Origin: JBKBII01 sp046299415
Lineage (GTDB): Bacteria; Pseudomonadota; Gammaproteobacteria; Ectothiorhodospirales; Ectothiorhodospiraceae
NCBI GenBank assembly: GCA_046299415.1
Contig: JBKBII010000001.1
Span: 186,001-250,000, forward strand
Reading direction: 5' to 3'
Length of the DNA stretch: 64,000 bases
A model generated the notes under the pieces. The model saw only the letters and a program-made list of their open reading frames with translations, made no database searches and was not told where the DNA came from. Positions 27,789-35,964 of the stretch are shown one piece after another. The position numbers and the translations under genes were made by a program. Position 1 is the first letter of the stretch. Every line of letters starts with the position of its first letter.

Positions 27789-28481
27789 ATGTTGGATTTG
27801 GGGCTTGGGCCCGCCGATTGGCAGGCGATCGAGCTGACGCTCAAGTTGTGCCTGTACACGACGATTATTTTGCTGATTTTGGCGACGCCAATCGCTTGGT
27901 GGCTGGCTCATGGGTACTCGGCGGGGCGTGTGGCGATTCAGGCCATTGTTGCGCTCCCGCTTGTGCTACCGCCGACGGTGCTGGGGTTTTATTTGCTCAT
28001 CGTTCTGGGGCCAAGGGGCTTTGTCGGGGGGACTCTGGAGTCGCTCGGTTTGCATCATCTGGCCTTCAGCTTTGAAGGCATCCTGATCGCGTCGGTGCTG
28101 TACTCGATGCCGTTTGCCGTACAGCCACTGACGGAAGCATTCAGGAGTCTCGGGCGGCGCCCAGTTGAGGTTGCGAGCAGCCTCGGCGCGGGATTTTGGG
28201 ATCGGTTCTACACAGTGATTTTGCCGTTGACCCGGGGCGGTTTTGTCGTCGCGGCCACGCTGACATTCGCTCATACGATCGGCGAATTCGGCGTGATTTT
28301 GATGCTCGGGGGCAGTATTCCCGGCGAGACCAAGGTGTTGTCGGTGTTGATTTACGATCATGCCGAGGCGATGAATTACGAGGCCGCGCATCGGCTGTCG
28401 GCGATGTTGTTGATATTCGCGTTTGCCACTTTGTTCATCGTGTATTCGATCACGCGACGGTTTGAGGTGGCCAAGATATGA
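27789..28481 (+). CDS. modB: Molybdate ABC transporter permease
   Basis: Membrane subunit of the molybdate importer, 230 residues, five to six helices. The ModB/CysT-type permease motif follows the ABC-coupling EAA loop: EAFRSLGRRPVEVASSLGAG (EAA...G...P pattern, residues ~118-140), and ALPLVLPPTVLGFYLL is typical of ModB. The ATG at 27789 has GAGGAG 8 bases before it; a GTG at 27780 would be too close to that site. Its end overlaps modC (ATGA). Confidence 0.95.
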   Translation: MLDLGLGPADWQAIELTLKLCLYTTIILLILATPIAWWLAHGYSAGRVAIQAIVALPLVLPPTVLGFYLLIVLGPRGFVGGTLESLGLHHLAFSFEGILIASVLYSMPFAVQPLTEAFRSLGRRPVEVASSLGAGFWDRFYTVILPLTRGGFVVAATLTFAHTIGEFGVILMLGGSIPGETKVLSVLIYDHAEAMNYEAAHRLSAMLLIFAFATLFIVYSITRRFEVAKI

Positions 28482-29557
28482 CGCTGGCGGTGCGTGTTGA
28501 TCTCGATCGGGGCGATTTTGCGCTGAATGTGGATGTCGATTTGCCGCTCACGGGCGTGACCTCCTTGTTTGGTCGCTCAGGCTGCGGCAAGACGACGCTG
28601 CTGCGCGTGATTGCGGGGCTCGAGCGGGTGCGCGGTGCACGAGTGCGCTTTGGCGATCAGCTGTGGCAGGACGGACGTCAGTTCGTGCCGTTGCACAAGC
28701 GGCGAATCGGTTTGGTGTTTCAGGAACATAGCCTGCTGCCGCATCTATCGGTGCGCGACAACCTGTTGTATGGCTATCGGCGAACGCCGACCGCTTTACG
28801 TCGCCTGCATATGGACGAAGTCAGCGAGATGCTGGGGATTTCCGAGCTGCTGGGCCGAGCGGTCGATGAGTTGTCGGGCGGTCAGCGCCAGCGCGTGTCG
28901 CTCGGGCGGGCGTTGCTGACGAGTCCGCAGTTGTTGCTGCTGGACGAGCCGATGGCCGCCCTCGATACACAAACCAAGCAGGAAATCGTGCCCTTTCTGG
29001 CGCGCATGGCCAACGAGACCGATGTGCCGATTGTACTCGTGACGCATGCGCCAGCTGAGGTCGAACGGCTGGCCGATCGCGTGGTGTTCATGCGCGATGG
29101 CCATGTCGAACGAGTGGAATCGTTACGCGATGCGTTATCGCGACCGGACTCGCCGTTGTTTGCCGATGAGGGCGGCGTTGCGGTGCTCGATGGGGTCGTC
29201 CGTCCGGCTGAACCGGGTGTGCTGTCATTTGGAAACGAGTCGCTGCAGCTGCTCATTCCGGCGCGGGATCGTGTCGTCGAAAGGAGACCCGGAGCACAGG
29301 TCAGGCGTTTGCGAATCCTCGCCCGCGACGTGGCGTTGGCGCTTGAGGCCCCGCGCGCGACCAGTATCCAAAATGTTCTTGCGGTCAGGATCGAGCACGT
29401 CGATGCGTTGTCCGCGGGTACGGTTCTGGTCACTTTGCGCTTGGCTGATGAGCAGCGCTTGCTGGCCGAATTGACGGCACAAGCGGTCGAACAGCTTGCA
29501 CTCAGGCCGGGCATTTCGGCGTTTGCATTGATCAAGTCGGTGGCGCTGATGGACTGA
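28478..29557 (+). CDS. modC: Molybdate ABC transporter ATP-binding protein
   Basis: ATPase driving molybdate import. Walker A is GRSGCGKTT (residues 32-40), the signature LSGGQRQRVSLGRALL, Walker B LLLLDEPMAALD, and the switch His is in VTHAPAEVERLADR. The C-terminal part ends with a MOP/TOBE molybdate-binding domain (about residues 290-359). The 359-residue length is normal. Translationally coupled to modB. Confidence 0.96.
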   Translation: MTLAVRVDLDRGDFALNVDVDLPLTGVTSLFGRSGCGKTTLLRVIAGLERVRGARVRFGDQLWQDGRQFVPLHKRRIGLVFQEHSLLPHLSVRDNLLYGYRRTPTALRRLHMDEVSEMLGISELLGRAVDELSGGQRQRVSLGRALLTSPQLLLLDEPMAALDTQTKQEIVPFLARMANETDVPIVLVTHAPAEVERLADRVVFMRDGHVERVESLRDALSRPDSPLFADEGGVAVLDGVVRPAEPGVLSFGNESLQLLIPARDRVVERRPGAQVRRLRILARDVALALEAPRATSIQNVLAVRIEHVDALSAGTVLVTLRLADEQRLLAELTAQAVEQLALRPGISAFALIKSVALMD

Positions 29558-29800
29558 TCAATACGATGGGACCCGGTGGGGAAACGTTAGATACGCGCAA
29601 AGCTTGCTGTGTCCAGCCGCCGCCGTTGACGCGATATCGGTGTTTAGGACGCGGTTGGCTGTCATGAGCGTTGCGGCGAATCAAGGCGCCGGTGGTTGGG
29701 CGATTCCTGTCAGTGCGTGCCGGCTCGACGATTTGTTTTGCGGCTTAGCCCACGCTATGCAGCTCGGTATTGGGCTCCACCGATGGCTCTTCAGCGTTTT

Positions 29801-30049
29801 TTAGTTGCTGTTGTTGCCACAACACGAGGCACTATGCGTTTTGCCGCGGGATTCCTGAATCGGGGGGCAGGGCACGTCGCCGTACGAGCAAAAGACGCAG
29901 CAGTCTCCCGCTCTTGGCGTCAGAAGCGTTGAGCAGGTCTCGCAGCTGAAGAACCACTGGCAGGCATCGGTCGGCATGATCTCGACGGTCGAGGCGTTGC
30001 ACACCGGGCAGGTCAGCACTGACTCCAGCTGGATCGATGGGTTCGTCAT
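29801..30049 (-). CDS. GDCCVxC domain protein (small Cys-rich)
   Basis: An 82-residue protein with a CPVC...CETC zinc-ribbon-like half, then the hallmark GDCCVFCSYGDVPCPPIQ and a terminal CC pair. This matches the small family named for its GDCCVxC motif, in which some members have selenocysteine in place of a Cys; all positions here are Cys. AAGGAG stands before the ATG. The function is unknown; the Cys clusters suggest metal binding or redox chemistry. It stands alone between modC and tRNA-Val. Confidence 0.8.
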   Translation of the reverse strand: MTNPSIQLESVLTCPVCNASTVEIMPTDACQWFFSCETCSTLLTPRAGDCCVFCSYGDVPCPPIQESRGKTHSASCCGNNSN

Positions 30050-30240
30050 CGCGTCTCCTTGTAGAGGCCGATCAGGCTGCAGTGGGCGCGAGTCAATCGT
30101 CGTGGCTGAACTGAATTATCATCGGTAGCGTGGCAATGTGTCCGTGATATCGCCAGAGTCCGGAATGCCATCGGGCCCTTCGATGCGGCGGGCGGTGTGC
30201 GTGAGCAAGTTCGTCACGGCCGCTGAGCGGCGTGTCACGG

Positions 30241-30268
30241 GCGTGTCGTGATGGGCGTGTCGTGATGG
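30241..30268 (+). repeat. 14-bp tandem duplication upstream of tRNA-Val
   Basis: GCGTGTCGTGATGG occurs twice back to back (30241-30254 and 30255-30268), preceded by a degenerate partial copy (GCGTGTCACGGG, 30229-30240). It lies just before the tRNA promoter. Confidence 0.85.
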
Positions 30269-30280
30269 ATGAATAAAGCT

Positions 30281-30308
30281 TTGACAGCAGGCTTGGAGTC
30301 TGTAGAAT
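30281..30308 (+). promoter_or_regulatory. Sigma-70 promoter for tRNA-Val
   Basis: TTGACA (30281-30286), 16-base spacer, TAGAAT (30303-30308). Transcription would start about 10 bases before the mature tRNA at 30327. A near-consensus promoter. Confidence 0.8.
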
Positions 30309-30326
30309 GCGCGTCTCGAAAACGAC

Positions 30327-30403
30327 AGGCGCGTAGCTCAGTTGGTTAGAGCACCACCTTGACATGGTGGGGGTCGTTGGTTCGAGTCCAATCGCGCCTA
30401 CCA
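30327..30403 (+). tRNA. tRNA-Val (anticodon GAC)
   Basis: Acceptor stem AGGCGCG/CGCGCCT, discriminator A and encoded CCA. Anticodon arm CCACC-TTGACAT-GGTGG gives GAC, reading GUC/GUU. The T arm has GGTTCGAGTCC. A terminator follows 16 bases later. Confidence 0.97.
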
Positions 30404-30418
30404 AAGCCTTCAACGAAG

Positions 30419-30454
30419 AGCCGCTCTCGGGTCGTCCCCCGGGGCGGCTTTTTT
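30419..30454 (+). terminator. Rho-independent terminator after tRNA-Val
   Basis: AGCCGC at 30419-30424 pairs with GCGGCT at 30444-30449, with additional pairing possible inside the loop (CGGG/CCCG), followed by a run of six T. Confidence 0.85.
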
Positions 30455-30597
30455 CGTTGCGTCATTTTTGGCTGAATGCAGTTGCGCGATGCGTCGTCGT
30501 GACGATGGTTTGTGGTGATCCACGGAGAACGCGAGTCGGTTGGCGGCCCGGCGGGCATGGTTAAATGGACTCGGTGCTTGAGACGCGAGATGAAGGG

Positions 30598-30662
30598 CCC
30601 GAGTCATAAGCCTGAGTCATGGGCCTGAGTCATGGGCCTGAGTCATGGGCCTGAGTCATGGG
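30598..30662 (+). repeat. 13-bp tandem repeat array (4 perfect units plus 1 degenerate)
   Basis: CCTGAGTCATGGG is repeated four times exactly at 30611-30662; the preceding unit (30598-30610, CCCGAGTCATAAG) differs at three positions. Period 13, so any translation would change frame with each copy. It lies upstream of the PilZ-like gene, in non-coding sequence. Confidence 0.95.
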
Positions 30663-30755
30663 ACTGGGGTCGGTGAACTTACGCTGACACTGGGGGCGGC
30701 GTGCTAGGGTTCAGATTCAGTGGTTTGCGCGGTCGCTCCGCAATGGAGGTGGTGG

Positions 30756-31478
30756 GTGGCGGCAGATGTCGACGAAGGCAGGGATAGCGCCACTGAGGCG
30801 GCAGGCAACGCGGTGAGCCAAGCGGGCGATCCGAATCTGGATGTCTGGTCAGATGTTCTGGGTCATGATCTGGTCGTTGAGACGTCGTTGCCCATGGGTC
30901 TCGCGTCGGAACCCTTGCCTTCGACCGAGGTGACGGCTCGACTGATGGATGTGTTGGCGTTGGTCGAGCAGGGGTTGTTGAGCGCTCGTGAGCGTCGTTC
31001 CGATGAGGAGCTCGACAGCGATCTGGCGCGGATCGAGTTGAAGGTCGACTTGCTGGTGCAGTTGGTTGTGGCCCAGCAGCGTCCCGAGGGGTTGCCTTGG
31101 GCGACGGTGCGGGTTTCACGTCGTGGCATGGTCATCGATGAGGCGTACGAGCTGCCATGGGCTCGGCGCTTAGTGACTCGTTCTGCGAGAGATGCAACGG
31201 GGGCCGAACCTGGGCCTGATGGGGCGGCGATATCGCCGCACGCGGGTATGCCGAGTGCCGGCGGTGACGATTTGCGGGCACTGGCTGTTGCGGTCTCACC
31301 GGCGCTACCTTGGCCCTGTGTGATCCCGGTTGAGTCAGCATTGTGGCGGGGGCGGGCGCTGGGCGTTCGATTCTCGTCGAATAGCGCGACCCTCGATGAG
31401 GCTTTGGGGCGGTGGGTTTTTCGGCTGCATCGTCGACAGGTGGCTCTGGCGCGCAGTCGGCGTCGTTCGAAGGCTTAG
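30756..31478 (+). CDS. Atypical PilZ-domain (tPilZ-like) protein
   Basis: A 240-residue soluble protein. The segment SDEELDSDLARIELKVDLLVQLV (residues ~85-105), then VRVSRRGMVIDE and the C-terminal ALGRWVFRLHRRQVALARSRR, match the layout of tPilZ proteins of the Xanthomonas XC6012 type, which lack the canonical c-di-GMP RxxxR motif. It may act as a c-di-GMP-linked adaptor, but binding is not shown. GTG at 30756 has GGAGG about 9 bases upstream; an upstream in-frame GTG at 30720 lacks one. The next genes, EAL and FleQ-like, support a c-di-GMP setting. Confidence 0.7.
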   Translation: MAADVDEGRDSATEAAGNAVSQAGDPNLDVWSDVLGHDLVVETSLPMGLASEPLPSTEVTARLMDVLALVEQGLLSARERRSDEELDSDLARIELKVDLLVQLVVAQQRPEGLPWATVRVSRRGMVIDEAYELPWARRLVTRSARDATGAEPGPDGAAISPHAGMPSAGGDDLRALAVAVSPALPWPCVIPVESALWRGRALGVRFSSNSATLDEALGRWVFRLHRRQVALARSRRRSKA

Positions 31479-31553
31479 GAATGCGAGCGCCTTAAAGCCT
31501 CGAGACCCGCACGGGTGCGGCCGTTTGAGGGTGCGTGGAGATGTTTTTGATCG

Positions 31554-32456
31554 ATGGTGTGGCTCGATTTTCGAGCAGCACGGCCGATGCATGTGATTGT
31601 GAGCGCGACTGTGAAACGTGTAACACCCATTCATGAGATTAGTGCGCCGTCTTCTGACGCCGACGCCTTTGCAGGTTTTGGCGCTGGGCCGGAAGGTGAG
31701 GGTAGTGCTGTGCGCTGGGTGGGGTGTCGCGAATGCCTTGATGCGCATCCGCTAGGATTTCCGATCTCGATGGCGTTTCAGCCGATCGTGGATCTGCGCG
31801 ATCACTCGATTTGGAGTTATGAGGCGCTGGTTCGGGGCGCTGATGGCGCTTCGGCGGCGAGCGTGCTTGGGCGTATCGATGAGGTCAATCGCTATTATTT
31901 CGATCAGACGGCTCGCGTAACGGCGATCCGTTTAGCGACGGAGCTCGGGCTGGCGGCGCGGCTGAACATCAATTTCTTGCCGAATGCTGTGTATCGACCG
32001 GAGACGTGTATTCGCGCAACGCTCCAGGCGGCCGAGATGTTTGGTTTCGATATCTCTAGAATCGTGTTTGAAGTGACGGAGGGGGAGCAGGTACGCGATC
32101 GGATGCACTTGCGGCAGATTTTTGATGCTTATCGTGAGCGCGGGTTTATCACGGCGATCGACGATTTCGGCGAGGGCCATTCTGGTTTGAATCATCTGGT
32201 CGAGTTGACGCCGGATGTGGTGAAGCTCGATATCAATTTGGTGCGAGCTCTGGAAAGCGACCGGCCGCGACGATTGATCGTCGAGGCTGTCGCGAGGCTG
32301 TGTCGTGAGCTCGGCATCGAGGTGATTGCCGAAGGCGTCGAGACCGAGGCCGAGTTGCGCTGCCTCGAGGATCTTGGAATCGTACTGTTTCAGGGCTTCT
32401 TGTTTGCGCGGCCCGGGTTCGAGTGCTTGCCGCAACCCGTGTTTCCACCGCGTTAA
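31554..32456 (+). CDS. EAL-domain c-di-GMP phosphodiesterase
   Basis: Stand-alone EAL protein of up to 300 residues. The domain has intact catalytic elements: YEALVRG, NINFLPNAV, VFEVTEGE, TAIDDFGEGHSGL, VVKLDINLV and IAEGVETEAEL, so it should hydrolyse c-di-GMP. The N-terminal ~60 residues are non-conserved; the start may be 31554 or the ATG at 31587, and a Cys pair (GCRECLDAHP) precedes the domain. No membrane segments. It lies between a PilZ-like gene and a FleQ-type regulator. Confidence 0.92.
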   Translation: MVWLDFRAARPMHVIVSATVKRVTPIHEISAPSSDADAFAGFGAGPEGEGSAVRWVGCRECLDAHPLGFPISMAFQPIVDLRDHSIWSYEALVRGADGASAASVLGRIDEVNRYYFDQTARVTAIRLATELGLAARLNINFLPNAVYRPETCIRATLQAAEMFGFDISRIVFEVTEGEQVRDRMHLRQIFDAYRERGFITAIDDFGEGHSGLNHLVELTPDVVKLDINLVRALESDRPRRLIVEAVARLCRELGIEVIAEGVETEAELRCLEDLGIVLFQGFLFARPGFECLPQPVFPPR

Positions 32457-32874
32457 CGCGTCATTGACGGTCGTTCGTCAAAAGCGCGATTCGGTCGCTA
32501 GGCGAAGCAAATCAGCCGAGTGTCTGATCGATGGTGTGAGCGTTGGGCGAATGGTTGGCGCCTGACTCAATGAAGGAACGTCTGAGCACGTTCGTCGTGG
32601 CGTTTCCAGATTGGGCCCGTCGAAAGCTGTGATTCGCGCTTGACTTCGTTTTTGACGACTCTTGTCGTTAGCAGCGTCTCGGGCCTCCTCGAGTGTGAGG
32701 GGACGGTCAGGGTGCTCCGGACTTGTGCTCAGCTGTCTTGATCTTTGGCCCGGCGACGCCGTGTGGCCGTGGCGCGGTCAATGAGGATTGATCCGGATCG
32801 CGCGAAGGAGCGGTCGTCATTCGATTGACGCCGGGCCACGCATGCGTCAATGATTCGTCATTCCTGAATGGACG
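32457..32874 (+). other. Gap EAL-FleQ-like gene
   Basis: 418 bases without a recognisable gene. I looked for a sigma-54 element (TGGC-N8-TGC) upstream of the regulator and saw none that is convincing. Confidence 0.4.
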
Positions 32875-34593
32875 ATGAGCTTGACAATGCGAACAGTGCA
32901 AGTCGGTGTGCGAGGCGCCTCCCAACCGAATTCGAACTTGGTCAACTCATTCGCTCAGCATGTCGTTACTCGGACTGAGCTCGAAGCGTTGGAGCGGGCG
33001 AGGTTGTCGCTGCTTGAGCAGTTGCGCTTTCTTGGGGTTTCGGCCGTGCCCTGTGATGATCCTGCGACAGTGGATTGGTGGCTGGTGCCGTCGCAGATGG
33101 CCGCTGGTTCATCGGCCGTGTCTGTTGATCCCTCACGTGCGCGCGCCAGTTTGCAGGCCCTCCGCCCTTGCATCGTGCAATTGGTGGACGTCACAGCAGG
33201 ATCAGCTGAGGTCGATGACTTTGACGCGGGGCGTATCACGGAATTATTCAGCAGCGTTGCCCGCGTGGCGCGAGTGTTGCCGGTCGAGACCGACGCCTCG
33301 ACGATTGTTGGGGCCGTCGCACTGTTGAGTAGTGTGCGGCAGGGGGCCGCGCTGGAGGCGAATCACAGCGATTTTGGTGGCGGGCCCAATGACCCGTCGG
33401 CTTCGCGAGGGTTGGCTCGTCTTGTCGGTGGCAGCGGGTCGATGGTCATGCTTCGTCGGATGGTTGCGAAGGTCGCTCCAACGGACGCGTCGGTTTTGAT
33501 TCTCGGTGAAACTGGGACGGGTAAGGAGGTAGCGGCGCGCAGTTTGCATGAAGCGTCGCCACGATGTAACGCGCCGTTTGTCGCGGTGAATTGTGGTGCG
33601 ATCCCCGAGGATTTGCTCGAAAGCGAGCTTTTCGGGCACGAGAAAGGCGCGTTTACCGGTGCGTATACGTCGCGCACCGGGCGTTTTGAGTTGGCGGCTG
33701 ACGGAACGCTGTTCCTCGATGAAATCGGCGATATGCCCCTGACGATGCAGGTGAAGCTGCTTCGTGTACTGCAGGAGCGGGTATTCGAGCGCGTCGGTTC
33801 GCACAAGCCGATCGAGTGTCGGGCGCGGATCGTTGCCGCGACTCATCGTCGTCTCGATGTTGCGGTCGAGGAAGGTCGTTTTCGTGAAGATCTGTTTTAT
33901 CGCTTGTGTGTGTTTCCGATTGATCTGCCTGCACTGCGTGAGCGGATTGTCGATCTGCCGATCTTGATTACTGTGCTGAATCGTCGCTTGGCGGATTCCG
34001 GCATGAAACCCGCGAGTTTTCTTCCTGATGCGTTGCGGGTGCTGTCCGCGTACCGCTGGCCGGGTAATGTACGCGAGCTGGGCAATGTGCTTGAGCAGCT
34101 GGCGATTCTGTATCCGGGGCAGTGGGTATCGGCGGCGATGTTGCCGTCAAGGCTGCGAGCTGGCAACGACGCGGCTGCGAGCGATGGGGTGCAGGCCGAC
34201 GAACGCGATTTGCTGAGCAATCTGTTTGATGCACCGTCGGAATCATTCGAGGAGAGCGGTGCGTTTGATGATGCGGTGTGGGACGCCAGTACTGTGGGAT
34301 GTGGCTCGGACGCGGCTGATGGAGCGAATTTTGCGGTGCAGTCGGCGTTGGACGCGGCGCTGGTGGTGTCTGATCGTTCGTGTTCCGATTCCACGACCGC
34401 TGTATCCGCGCTGCCCGAGGGCGTGGCGCTTAAGGATCATTTGCTTGAGCTCGAGACCCGATGGATCGCCGAGGCTCTGGAGCGTCACGAAGGTGTCGTG
34501 GCGCAGGCAGCCCGCGCGCTGGGGATGCGTCGGACGACATTGGTCGAGCGCATGCGCCGCCTAGGACTCAGCCGAGAAGGCGACGACACCTGA
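32875..34593 (+). CDS. fleQ: FleQ/FlrA-type sigma-54-dependent regulator
   Basis: 572-residue AAA+ enhancer-binding protein. N-terminal ~170 residues of regulatory sequence precede the AAA+ domain: Walker A GETGTGKE (211-218), the sigma-54 contact loop GAFTGA (258-263), Walker B-type GTLFLDEIGDMP, and VRELGNVLEQLA. The C-terminal Fis-type helix-turn-helix (VVAQAARALGMRRTTLVERM) is characteristic of FleQ/FlrA, as is the upstream VALKDHLLELE. These master regulators switch on flagellar genes and respond to c-di-GMP. The c-di-GMP-contact motif of Pseudomonas FleQ (LFRSLVG) is here GLARLVG, so the response may differ. No flagellar genes are in the window. Confidence 0.85.
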   Translation: MSLTMRTVQVGVRGASQPNSNLVNSFAQHVVTRTELEALERARLSLLEQLRFLGVSAVPCDDPATVDWWLVPSQMAAGSSAVSVDPSRARASLQALRPCIVQLVDVTAGSAEVDDFDAGRITELFSSVARVARVLPVETDASTIVGAVALLSSVRQGAALEANHSDFGGGPNDPSASRGLARLVGGSGSMVMLRRMVAKVAPTDASVLILGETGTGKEVAARSLHEASPRCNAPFVAVNCGAIPEDLLESELFGHEKGAFTGAYTSRTGRFELAADGTLFLDEIGDMPLTMQVKLLRVLQERVFERVGSHKPIECRARIVAATHRRLDVAVEEGRFREDLFYRLCVFPIDLPALRERIVDLPILITVLNRRLADSGMKPASFLPDALRVLSAYRWPGNVRELGNVLEQLAILYPGQWVSAAMLPSRLRAGNDAAASDGVQADERDLLSNLFDAPSESFEESGAFDDAVWDASTVGCGSDAADGANFAVQSALDAALVVSDRSCSDSTTAVSALPEGVALKDHLLELETRWIAEALERHEGVVAQAARALGMRRTTLVERMRRLGLSREGDDT

Positions 34594-34644
34594 GGTCGAA
34601 TGACGTGAATCCAGGCGCTTTCACGGCGCATTTGTCATGACTTT

Positions 34645-34884
34645 TTGGTGTGGTGCATCGGTCGTATCGGGGGCTTCGGCGCTGCAGGCGGTTGGCAGTA
34701 TCGCCTGCAACGCGTTCTGCGAGTCGGTGTACACGCGCGGAGCAAGATAGGCATGTATCTCGCGCTGATGGAGGCCTGGTCGCGGAGCGTCTTTGAGCCC
34801 CGCGAGCATGGGTTGGCTGAAGCCTTTTTGAACACTTTGAGGGATCTAGGCGCTATCGAGCCGGCGCCAGTTCAAGTGTCATGA
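34645..34884 (+). CDS. Doubtful 79-aa ORF overlapping the lipoprotein 3' end
   Basis: GTG-started frame; its second half (GMYLALMEAWSRSVFEPREH, then GLAEAFLNTLRDLGAIEP) looks protein-like, but the first half is not convincing. It overlaps the 3' end of the minus-strand lipoprotein gene by 32 bases. A shorter form from the ATG at 34753 is possible. No known family. Confidence 0.22.
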   Translation: MVWCIGRIGGFGAAGGWQYRLQRVLRVGVHARSKIGMYLALMEAWSRSVFEPREHGLAEAFLNTLRDLGAIEPAPVQVS

Positions 34885-35551
34885 CCCGGCCCAGGGCTTG
34901 GCGGATGTCGTCGATTGAGGGCGGCAGGGCTTCCCAGGGGTCGGCGTAGGGGCCGCGGCAGTTGAGCCGATAGACGTCGGGTTGGTTGTCCGATCTGAGG
35001 TACCAGTGCCAGCCTTCAAAGACGCGCGTAGGGCTGTCGTCGTAGTCGGTGAACCAGCTGAGCGCATTCATGGGATTTGCCGCATCACCGTTAGGGCCGC
35101 CTCGGTAGGCGTGATGTGCGGTCCTCTGAAACGCACCGAAAGTGCGAGCTGGGTTGAGCGGCTGAGCGTGGCTGAGGGTCGCGCGGTGATGAGCCGTCGC
35201 GTAGGCGGGTGGCGTCGTAGCCGGGCTTGCATCGACCGTGGTGGTGAAGCGCTGAGTGCGCTCGATAACAAAACGATCGGGAGTGATCAAGGTGGGGTTG
35301 TCGCGGTCGAGCGTAAAGACTTCGAGATTGCATTGCACCGCGAAGTCGGACGGGGCGCCGGTGCCAATCCACACGCGGGCGGCGCCCGGGCGAATCTCGA
35401 GAGTCTCGTTGAGCACGAGTGTGCTGCTGATGGGTGGCGCGATCCAATACGCCGACGGGTCGAGCGGCGCGTTGTGCTGAGCGCCTGGGTCTGCGGCGTC
35501 TGGAAGGGTGCCGCAGCCGGTGAGGATCAGCGCAGAGGTGATGGCGGCCAT
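34853..35551 (-). CDS. Putative lipoprotein of unknown function
   Basis: The 232-residue product from the ATG at 35551 starts with a hydrophobic run and a lipobox (LILTGCGTLPD), so it should be lipidated on the Cys at about residue 13. The body is beta-rich (STLVLNETLEIRPGAARVWI, then FAVQCNLEVFTLDRDNPTLI) and contains a Trp/Tyr-rich end (WFTDYDDSPTRVFEGWHWYL). I do not recognise the family. The frame is open to 35701; an upstream start would give a longer, more basic n-region (PSRRFAGST), which would be a better signal, but no start codon lies close. A small plus-strand frame begins just beyond 35701. Confidence 0.65.
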   Translation of the reverse strand: MAAITSALILTGCGTLPDAADPGAQHNAPLDPSAYWIAPPISSTLVLNETLEIRPGAARVWIGTGAPSDFAVQCNLEVFTLDRDNPTLITPDRFVIERTQRFTTTVDASPATTPPAYATAHHRATLSHAQPLNPARTFGAFQRTAHHAYRGGPNGDAANPMNALSWFTDYDDSPTRVFEGWHWYLRSDNQPDVYRLNCRGPYADPWEALPPSIDDIRQALGRVMTLELAPAR

Positions 35552-35706
35552 CGTCGAGCCGGCGAAGCGTCTCGATGGGGTACGACCGGCGGTGAGTATT
35601 GTTGTGTCCGAGCTTTGCGAGGCAGCGCTAACGTTCGTTGCTGACGCCTCGGTGGGCAGAGAGACGTTCGAGGCCGCTGCATGGATAGGATGGCTGCGCA
35701 TGTTGG

Positions 35707-35868
35707 ATGACCCGCGTAAAGATCGTGAACGACGATGAGTTGCGTCGACTGCAGCGAATGAGCCGCCACGAGAATACAGCCGCTGTCAAGCACGGTTGCG
35801 TCTCGTACCCTATCAGCATGGACAAGAAGTTCCGTGATGAGGTTCGACCGCTTTTGGCCGAAGTGTAA
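35707..35868 (+). CDS. Small unknown protein (53 aa)
   Basis: ATG-started frame coding MTRVKIVNDDELRRLQRMSR, then HENTAAVKHGCVSYPISMDK and KFRDEVRPLLAEV. The mix of charged and hydrophobic residues is that of a real small protein, unlike the shadow frames around it, and several in-frame Met codons follow. It is upstream of, and divergent from, the lipoprotein gene. No function is suggested. Confidence 0.42.
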   Translation: MTRVKIVNDDELRRLQRMSRHENTAAVKHGCVSYPISMDKKFRDEVRPLLAEV

Positions 35869-35964
35869 CGGCGTTGCTGCCACCTTCGCGTGACAGACTA
35901 AATCCTTGGGTCATGTGGCGGTTGATTTGAGACGGTTGCTTTGAACTGAGCCGTGAGGACTGGC

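Noticed and set aside
30598..30662. CRISPR-like array
   Set aside because: Units are 13 bp, contiguous and have no spacers, so it is a simple tandem repeat.
32875..34593. NtrC-family call in place of FleQ
   Set aside because: The C-terminal Fis-type helix and preceding VALKDHLLELE match FleQ/FlrA, and no receiver-domain Asp pattern was evident at the N-terminus.
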